Source: Streptomyces sp. CC208A (GTDB lineage Bacteria; Actinomycetota; Actinomycetes; Streptomycetales; Streptomycetaceae). From it: a DNA stretch of 64,000 nt. Positions 59,015-64,000 of the stretch are shown piece after piece. The stretch's first letter is position 1, and each line of letters starts with the position of its first letter. Made by a program: the position numbers and the translations under genes. The notes beneath the pieces are model-generated. The model did not search any database, was not told the origin of the DNA, and saw nothing but the letters and a program-made list of their open reading frames with translations. The stretch covers positions 1 to 64,000 of the forward strand of contig NZ_JASCXN010000022.1 in assembly GCF_030010625.1 (NCBI RefSeq), in the 5' to 3' direction.

Positions 59015-59043
59015 TGTACGGACTGACAGGTGTACGGACTGAC
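59015..59043. repeat. 13-bp direct repeat in the divergent STM4015 promoter region
   Basis: TGTACGGACTGAC occurs at 59015-59027 and again at 59031-59043, 16 bp apart, about 25-55 bp before the STM4015 start. Two half-turn-spaced direct repeats suggest binding of a regulator dimer. Confidence 0.75.
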
Positions 59044-59102
59044 GGCAAGAGTTCTACCAAGTCCCACCGACAACGGGCGTGCGCGGGGCCGGGGCGGACG
59101 CG

Positions 59103-59125
59103 TTGTCAGTGGCGGCCTCTAGCGT
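59103..59125 (+). promoter_or_regulatory. RecA-NDp (PafBC-type) DNA-damage promoter, near-perfect
   Basis: TTGTCAGTGGC, six bases (GGCCTC), then TAGCGT: the -35 block and spacing equal the actinobacterial consensus TTGTCAGTGGC-N6-TAGNNT exactly. It reads into the small protein and DUF6745 genes at 59173 and 59519. Confidence 0.8.
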
Positions 59126-59172
59126 CGTTCTCGTGTTCGGGCACCCGGCGCCGAACGGGGAAGGGGAGAGCC

Positions 59173-59499
59173 ATGTACCGGCAGGGGGACGTGCTGATCG
59201 TGTCCGTCGACGAGCGGGCCGTGCCCGCACGGGCGAAGGACGCGCGGGGCGAGCCGAGGGACGCGCGGGGGCGGCTCGTGCTCGCGTTCGGGGAGGTCAC
59301 CGGACACGCCCACGCGATCCCGGGGCCCGGCCGGCTGGTGCGGGAGCCGGGGCCGTACGGCCCGTACCTCCTCGAACTTCCCGAGGGCGGACGCCTGGTG
59401 CACGAGGAGCACGCGCCGATCGTCCTGCCCAGAGGCTGGTACCGGGTGGTGCGGCAGCGGGAGTACGTGCCCGGCGCGTACCGGATCGTGGCGGACTGA
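59173..59499 (+). CDS. Small conserved hypothetical protein under DNA-damage promoter
   Basis: A 108-residue soluble beta-rich protein beginning 'MYRQGDVLIVSVDERAVP' with 'LAFGEVTGHAHAIPGPGRL', 'LPEGGRLVHEEHAPIVLPRGWYRVVRQREYVP'. The 'QGDVL...GEVTGHAH...L.HEEH' pattern recurs in short phage and bacterial proteins of unknown role. The His-rich core ('GHAHAI', 'HEEH') could bind metal. Good ribosome site (AAGGGGAGAG). Twenty bp before the DUF6745 gene, both behind the promoter at 59103. Confidence 0.72.
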   Translation: MYRQGDVLIVSVDERAVPARAKDARGEPRDARGRLVLAFGEVTGHAHAIPGPGRLVREPGPYGPYLLELPEGGRLVHEEHAPIVLPRGWYRVVRQREYVPGAYRIVAD

Positions 59500-59518
59500 G
59501 GGGGAGGGGCGGGGCGAC

Positions 59519-60607
59519 ATGGCCGTGAGCACGAGCGTGAAGAAGAGGATGGGGACGGGGATGGGGACGTCGGGGGACGGCACGATGAACGACGGCGACA
59601 CGTACGAGAAGTGGCGGGCCGTCGCGGCCGCCACCGGACCCGCCGACCGGGCGGCCGCCGAGGCCGGGATCCGGCTGGCCTACGAGGCCACCGGGCTGCC
59701 CGCGCCGGAGCGGGTGCTCTGGGCGGACTCGCCGCTCGCCGGCGTCGAGCTGGTGGCGGGCCTCGCGGACCGCGGGCGCCCGGTCCGCGAGGAGGTACGC
59801 ACCCTGCCGTGGGCGGAGGAGCGCCGCCGGCTCCACGACGCGCTCGGTCCGGCCGGCTGGACGGCCCACTGGCAGGCCACCGGCGCCCGGCTCTGGGACC
59901 CGACGCGGGCGCTCGCCGAGCGGATCAGAGCCGGGGTCCTGGAGGCGCTGGAGGACCGCCAGGGGCCCGGCGCGCTCACCGGGGCCGCCGGGCGCGAGCT
60001 GCTGTACGACGCGGTCCTCGGACAGCAGGACGCCGCCTGGCTCGCCGCCTTCGACGGGCACGGGGACCGGCTCGCGGGCCTCGCGGCCGTCGCGGAGCAG
60101 GCCGGCTGGTGGTGGCCGTACGAGAAGGCCGCCGTGGTCTGCGAGCGGCCCGTCGCACTCCACCGGGACGAGGCGGGCCGACTCGACCGCGGCGACGGCC
60201 CGGCCCTCGTCCACCGCGACGGCTTCGCCCTCCACGCCTGGCGGGGCATGCCCGTCACGGCCGGATTCCTGGCGGAACTCACGGATCTGACGCCGGAGCG
60301 GATCCGCGAGGAGGAGAACGCCGAGCTGCGGCGCGTGATGCTGGAGTACTACGGCTACGAGCGCTACCTGGAGGAGTCGGGGGCCCGCCCCGAGGGCCGC
60401 GACGAGACGGGCGTGCTGTGGCGGATCGAGCTGGCCGACGACGAGGACGTCGTCATGGTCGAGGTGGTCAACTCGACACCCGAACCGGACGGCACCCACC
60501 GCACCTACTGGCTCCGCGTGCCGCCCGGCACCCGGACCGCCCGCGAGGGCGTCGCCTGGACCTTCGGGCTGGGAGCGGAGGTGTACGAGCCCCTCGTCCA
60601 GACCTGA
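59519..60607 (+). CDS. DUF6745 domain protein
   Basis: A 362-residue protein of the DUF6745 family. The core starts near residue 27 ('YEKWRAVAAATGPADRAAAEAGIRLAYEATGLPAPERVLWADSP'). It then has 'LLYDAVLGQQDAAWLAAFDGHGDRL', 'WWWPYEKAAVVCERPVALHRDEAGRLDRGDGPALVHRDGFALHAWRGMPV', and a C-terminal 'YWLRVPPGTRTAREGVAWTFGL'. No known fold motif. The family often accompanies leucine-rich-repeat or STM-type genes. Several in-frame ATGs precede the core; ATG 59585 (after GGGGGA) is an alternative start that would drop a Met/Lys/Gly-rich lead. Confidence 0.8.
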   Translation: MAVSTSVKKRMGTGMGTSGDGTMNDGDTYEKWRAVAAATGPADRAAAEAGIRLAYEATGLPAPERVLWADSPLAGVELVAGLADRGRPVREEVRTLPWAEERRRLHDALGPAGWTAHWQATGARLWDPTRALAERIRAGVLEALEDRQGPGALTGAAGRELLYDAVLGQQDAAWLAAFDGHGDRLAGLAAVAEQAGWWWPYEKAAVVCERPVALHRDEAGRLDRGDGPALVHRDGFALHAWRGMPVTAGFLAELTDLTPERIREEENAELRRVMLEYYGYERYLEESGARPEGRDETGVLWRIELADDEDVVMVEVVNSTPEPDGTHRTYWLRVPPGTRTAREGVAWTFGLGAEVYEPLVQT

Positions 60608-60750
60608 GCGCCTGTCGGCAGCGGCCCGTCGGCTGGCCCGGAGAGGTGAAGGGCGGCCCTGACCAGGAGTGGCGCCCGGGCGGCGGCGGCCCCGGGTGCT
60701 GGGATGTGCCCGCCGGAGCCACCGGCACCCCACCGTCGAAGGGACCGCCC

Positions 60751-61536
60751 GTGCCGCACCGCCCCGCGCCCGCCCTCCCCCGCCGCGGCCTCCGCGCCGC
60801 CCGGCTGCTCGCCGCCACCGCCGTCCTCGGCGGCCTCCTCGCGGGCACCGCCGCCCCCGCACTGGCCGCGACCCCGGAGCGCCTCGCCCCGCGCGCCGCC
60901 GCCCGGGCCGAGACGCCCGCGACGGTCACCGTCACGGGCAGCGGCAGCGCCTCCGCCGCCCCCGACCTGGCGATCCTCTCGGTGGGCGTGGAGGTCACGA
61001 AGGCGACGGCGAAGGAGGCGATGGCGGCGCAGAAGACCGTCGCGGAGGCGCTGCTCGCCGTCCTCCGCGAGGAGGGCGTCGAGGACCGCGACATCCGCAC
61101 CAACAGCCTCTCCCTCACCCCTGTCTACGCCCAGACGAGCGGCGGCGAGTCCAAGGTGACCGGCTACCAGGCGGGCCAGACCTTCTCCGTGAAGATCCGG
61201 GAGATCGGCCGGGCCGGCCAGGTCGTCGAGGCCGTCAACGACGCCACCGGGGACGCCGGCCGGGTGAACGGCATCGTCTTCGACGTGGCCGACCCGACGG
61301 AGCTGCGCGCCAAGGCCCGCGAGGCCGCCTACCGGGACGCGTACGAGAAGGCCTCCCAGCACGCCCGGCTGAGCGGCCACCGCCTCGGCCGGCTGGTCTC
61401 GCTCAGCGAGGGCGACTCGCTGCGGCCCGGCCCCGGGGCGCTGCAGGCCATGCCGGCCGACGAGCCGAGCGTGCCGCTCGCCCCCGGCGAGATCGAGGAG
61501 CAGGTCACCGTCTCGGCGGTCTACGAACTGATCTGA
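60751..61536 (+). CDS. SIMPL domain (DUF541) secreted protein
   Basis: A 261-residue exported protein with a signal peptide (to about residue 40, 'AAPALA-AT') followed by a SIMPL/DUF541 domain: 'VTVTGSGSASAAPDLAILSVGVEVTKATAKEAMAAQ', 'ALLAVLREEGVEDRDIRTNSLSLTPVY', 'VTGYQAGQTFSVKIREIGRAGQVVEAV'. SIMPL proteins are periplasmic or extracellular and linked to membrane stress, but no activity is known. GTG start with AAGGGA 8 bases upstream. Its 3' end overlaps the remnant on the other strand by 16 bp. Confidence 0.88.
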   Translation: MPHRPAPALPRRGLRAARLLAATAVLGGLLAGTAAPALAATPERLAPRAAARAETPATVTVTGSGSASAAPDLAILSVGVEVTKATAKEAMAAQKTVAEALLAVLREEGVEDRDIRTNSLSLTPVYAQTSGGESKVTGYQAGQTFSVKIREIGRAGQVVEAVNDATGDAGRVNGIVFDVADPTELRAKAREAAYRDAYEKASQHARLSGHRLGRLVSLSEGDSLRPGPGALQAMPADEPSVPLAPGEIEEQVTVSAVYELI

Positions 61537-61935
61537 ACCGCGGCCCCGAACCCCGGCGCGGCACCGTCCGTGAACGACGCCGTCCGCGCACGGACCCGTG
61601 GACCGGGTTCGGACCCCGCCGGCGGGAGCCCCGGCTCGCGGCCGAGGACCGCGTCCGCCCACCGGAGCATTGCCGCCCCGGGGAGGCCGTCGGTGCAGAC
61701 CGTCGTCCGGACGGCGAAGCCGTCCAGCCCTCGGCCTGCCCGGTCGGGGCGTACCGGCGGACGGCGGCGCGCGGCCACCGCACCGCCGTCGAGCGGCGCC
61801 CGAGGATCCGGCGCAGCCGCACGAGGCCGCCCTCCGCCGCGATCAGCCGTTGTTCCTTGGTGGCGAAGCGGTAGAGCACCAGTGCGTTGCCGGCGCCGAG
61901 GGCGGCGGCTCCGCGTACGGCCGTATCGCCCGCCG
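61521..61935 (-). pseudogene. Probable frameshifted gene remnant
   Basis: Two protein-like stretches on the minus strand are in different frames. The upstream one reads 'AAALGAGNALVLYRFATKEQ', then 'RLIAAEGGLVRLRRILGRR'; the downstream one reads 'GLDGFAVRTTVCTDGLPGAA', then 'MLRWADAVLGREPGLPPAG', and ends in TAG at 61521. The junction lies near 61730-61790. Both halves look like genuine Streptomyces coding sequence, but neither has a clear start. The family is not recognised, and a sequencing indel cannot be excluded. Confidence 0.4.
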
Positions 61936-61968
61936 GCAGCGGGCTGGGACGCCCCGGGCCCGGCCGCC

Positions 61969-61974
61969 CATAAT
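61969..61974 (+). promoter_or_regulatory. -10 box of the MBL hydrolase gene
   Basis: CATAAT, rare in such GC-rich DNA, 29 bases before the GTG at 62004, with AGGAGG between. No good -35 box. Confidence 0.45.
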
Positions 61975-62003
61975 GGAACGACCCCCAGAGACCAGGAGGT
62001 CCC

Positions 62004-63203
62004 GTGACCGGTACCGGCTCCGCCCCTTCGCTGCGGGCCCGGCTGCGCGCCCTGCGGCCCGAGTCCTTCGGCGCCGACCCCACGGGGGAGCGGCTGGCCC
62101 GCATCCGCCGCTCGCCGCACTTCGCCGACGGCGTCTTCCAGAACCCCGAAGAGGCCCGCCGCAGCCCGTCCGGGTCCACCGCCGACTTCGCTCGGACCTT
62201 CTTCGAGAAGGAGGCCCGTGCGCGCCGGGCCCCCTCCGGCCTGATCCCCGTCCACCCGACGACCGTGGCCGACCTGGCCCGCCCCGCCGCCACCGGCCTG
62301 CGGATCACCTGGCTGGGCCACTCCAGCGTCCTCGCCGAGATCGACGGCGTACGGATCCTCTTCGACCCGGTCTGGGGAGAGCGCTGCTCGCCCTTCTCCT
62401 TCGTCGGCCCCCGGCGGCTCCACCCGGCGCCCGCACCGCTCGCCGCGCTCGGCCCGGTCGACGTCGTCGTGATCTCCCACGACCACTACGACCACCTCGA
62501 CCTTCCGACGATCAAGGCCCTGGCCGGTACCGACACCCTCTTCGCCGTCCCGCTCGGCGTCGGCGCCCACCTGGAGCACTGGGGCGTGCCCGCCTCCCGC
62601 CTGCGTGAGCTGGACTGGCACGAGTCCACCGAGATCGGCGACCTCACCCTCACCGCCACCCCGGCCCGCCACTTCTGCGGCCGCGCCCTCCGCAACCAGC
62701 AGCACACCCTCTGGGCCTCCTGGTCGGTCACCGGCCCCCGCCACCGGATCTTCCACAGCGGCGACACCGGCTACTTCCAGGGCTTCAAGGACATCGGCGC
62801 CGCCCACGGTCCCTTCGACGTCACCATGATCCAGCTCGGTGCCTACTCGGAGTTCTGGCCCGACATCCACATGACCCCCGCCGAGGCCCTCCGGGCCCAC
62901 CTCGACCTCCAGGGCGGCACGCCCGGCGGCGTACTGCTGCCCATCCACTGGGCCACCTTCAACCTGGCGCCGCACCCGTGGGCGGAGCCGGCGGAGTGGA
63001 CGAAGGACGCGGCCGAGGAGGCCGGGCAGGCGGTGGCGTTCCCCCGCCCCGGCGAGCCGTTCGAACCGGCGCGGAAGCTGCCCGTGGACGCCTGGTGGCA
63101 GGGGGTGTCTCAGCCCATCGCGCACCCGTGGCGTCGGCCGGAGCCGGTGGAGGGCCATGGCGGGGCCGTCCGGCGTGATCTCGACCTGGCGGGTGAACGG
63201 TGA
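62004..63203 (+). CDS. MBL-fold metallohydrolase (NAPE-PLD/UlaG-like)
   Basis: A 399-residue metallo-beta-lactamase-fold enzyme. 'ITWLGHSSVLAEIDGVRILFDPVW' and the zinc motif 'VVISHDHYDHLDLPTI' (HxHxDH), then 'RIFHSGDTGYFQGFKDIG' (bridging Asp) and 'GVLLPIHWATFNLAPH' (last His), match NAPE-PLD-like phospholipase D proteins. Bacterial homologues are often annotated L-ascorbate lactonase-like (UlaG). The N-terminal 90 residues ('RRSPHFADGVFQNPEEARRSPSG') are as in NAPE-PLD relatives. A lipid phosphodiester substrate is plausible. No signal peptide; strong AGGAGG. Confidence 0.9.
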   Translation: MTGTGSAPSLRARLRALRPESFGADPTGERLARIRRSPHFADGVFQNPEEARRSPSGSTADFARTFFEKEARARRAPSGLIPVHPTTVADLARPAATGLRITWLGHSSVLAEIDGVRILFDPVWGERCSPFSFVGPRRLHPAPAPLAALGPVDVVVISHDHYDHLDLPTIKALAGTDTLFAVPLGVGAHLEHWGVPASRLRELDWHESTEIGDLTLTATPARHFCGRALRNQQHTLWASWSVTGPRHRIFHSGDTGYFQGFKDIGAAHGPFDVTMIQLGAYSEFWPDIHMTPAEALRAHLDLQGGTPGGVLLPIHWATFNLAPHPWAEPAEWTKDAAEEAGQAVAFPRPGEPFEPARKLPVDAWWQGVSQPIAHPWRRPEPVEGHGGAVRRDLDLAGER

Positions 63204-63777
63204 GCTCGGGTGAGGACGAGCCGGGCAGGAGCCTTCGGTGAATGCCCGACGGTTCGTGCCTTCGCCGACCGGAGCGGGTTCGTCCCGAGGCGTCGTCCGG
63301 ACACGCGTCACAGGTTCCTGAGCGTGCGGGAGGGGCGGGCCGCACAGCGGTCGGCCGTACCGTTCGGCCGGTAGTCCGCTGGTGAGCGTCCAGAGGATTT
63401 CTCGTGACCGAGGCCAGGCGCTCGCGCCGCGTCGGACCGCCTGGGAAGAATCCGGCGCGGTCGCGGCTTGCCGACGACCGGGAAGCGCGCGTCTGCAACA
63501 CCGCGCAGAACGGACGGAGCGATACGAGAGGCGAACCGGATGCCTCCCGTGCCCCTTCGGCATGTGGCCCATCGGCCGAATACGAAGGGGCGGGGGTGCC
63601 GCGCGCCGCTCACGAGAGCGCCGTGGCCGTCCCTGACCGGTCCCTGGGCACCCGGATCGCGTCCAGGCCCGGCTCCGGCTGCGGGCTGTCGCTTCGCTGC
63701 TCGGCGGCGACCGGCAGTGACAACGACCTCCGGCCCTGCTCGCACACCGGATGGATCGTCGTGGTGACCTCGCCCCC
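63204..63777. other. 574-bp stretch without a convincing gene
   Basis: Open frames exist on both strands but their codon third positions and protein composition (Arg/Ser/Pro-rich with no family motif) do not look coding. I found no RNA gene or clear repeat. It may be decayed sequence between the MBL gene and the gene running off the right edge. Confidence 0.5.
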
Positions 63778-64000
63778 TCACCTGCCCGGCGCGTCGCCGT
63801 CCGGCTCGGCGGTGACACCGCCGGACGGTTCCTTCTGTCCGGTGTCGTCCCGGCGGGCGTCGGCCGCGTGCTGGTGAGTCCGGCAGAGCGTGGGGTCGAG
63901 GACGGCCCCCAGGTGGTCGGCCAGGCCGCGTCGGCCTCGGCTGCGGCACGGTCCGGCCCGGCCGGCGAGCCCCCGTCGGCGGCCGATCGGCCGCTGGGGT
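63778..64000 (-). CDS. C-terminal part of a gene running off the right edge
   Basis: A minus-strand frame open from the window edge to TGA at 63778, about 73 codons visible, with high GC at third positions. It ends 'LADHLGAVLDPTLCRTHQHAADARRDDTGQKEPSGG...'. 'LCRTHQHAADA' faintly recalls the end of HNH-type domains, but this is too little to name it. Confidence 0.4.
   Translation of the reverse strand, partial: PQRPIGRRRGLAGRAGPCRSRGRRGLADHLGAVLDPTLCRTHQHAADARRDDTGQKEPSGGVTAEPDGDAPGR

Noticed and set aside
61521..63818. A 765-codon minus-strand frame opposite the MBL hydrolase
   Set aside because: Only its last 65 or so codons look coding. The rest is antisense to a gene with all MBL motifs.
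63404..63877. 157-residue plus-strand ORF (GTG start)
   Set aside because: Ser/Arg/Pro-rich, with no third-position GC preference and no family motif. Treated as non-coding.

Overview
The window is chromosomal DNA of a high-GC actinomycete, almost certainly Streptomyces. Codon third positions are nearly all G or C, many genes start with GTG, neighbouring genes overlap as ATGA or GTGA, and the gene families present (SCO6745 family, DUF6126, DUF5941, HdeD, STM4011-4015, hopanoid cluster) are typical of that genus. I saw no tRNA, rRNA, CRISPR array, prophage or intact insertion sequence.

Layout. 0.1-2.7 kb: a broken BNR/Ycf48-like secreted protein gene, a YciI protein, endonuclease V, a small membrane protein and a RidA protein. 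2.8-10.8 kb: a saccharopine-dehydrogenase-like reductase divergent from a fatty-acid or acyl-CoA degradation operon (CoA transferase, acyl-CoA dehydrogenase, thiolase, fused hydratase/dehydrogenase), with a candidate KstR-type operator in front and a convergent MerR regulator. 10.9-13.9 kb: a Clp-N/HTH pair with its own duplicated operator, a macrodomain protein, a tail-anchored protein and a secreted sphingomyelinase. 14.0-21.7 kb: an orphan ATP-synthase b-like protein, an MpaB-family oxygenase, M1 and M14 peptidases, an ABC-F ATPase and a ComB-like protein with an internal deletion. 21.8-32.3 kb: tex, an SCO6745-family protein, two DJ-1/PfpI proteins, an enoyl-CoA hydratase, an HdeD protein, a histidine-kinase-like ATPase, idi, a methyltransferase-GNAT fusion and a cation diffusion facilitator.

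32.7-39.0 kb is a tightly overlapping six-gene operon: two CDP-alcohol phosphatidyltransferases, a nucleotidyltransferase, a glycerol-1-phosphate-dehydrogenase-like enzyme and a Wzm/Wzt-type ABC exporter. It looks like an uncharacterised pathway that makes and exports a polyol-phosphate lipid or polymer. After a TetR gene, 40.0-50.5 kb is the hopanoid operon (hpnC, hpnD, hpnE, prenyl synthase, shc, hpnG, hpnH, aminotransferase), followed by an XRE-cupin regulator and a DUF6126 membrane peptide. Idi at 29 kb supplies the same isoprenoid pool. The operon lacks the extra ispG and dxs copies that I recall from the S. coelicolor cluster, and it begins with a 23-codon ORF that appears translationally coupled to hpnC.

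50.5-53.9 kb: a protein tyrosine phosphatase, a LysM/M23 cell-wall hydrolase behind a c-di-AMP (ydaO-type) riboswitch, and an SGNH hydrolase. 53.8-60.6 kb: the uncharacterised STM4011-STM4015 cassette (two radical-SAM proteins, a phosphatase-fold protein, an ATP-grasp protein and a leucine-rich-repeat protein). It is divergent from a two-gene DUF operon carrying a RecA-NDp (PafBC-type) DNA-damage promoter. 60.7-64 kb: a SIMPL protein, a probable frameshifted remnant, an NAPE-PLD-like MBL hydrolase, a stretch without visible genes, and the end of a gene that runs off the right edge.

The two best candidates for undescribed biology are the glycerol-1-phosphate/CDP-alcohol/ABC operon and the STM4011-4015 cassette with its DNA-damage-promoted neighbour.
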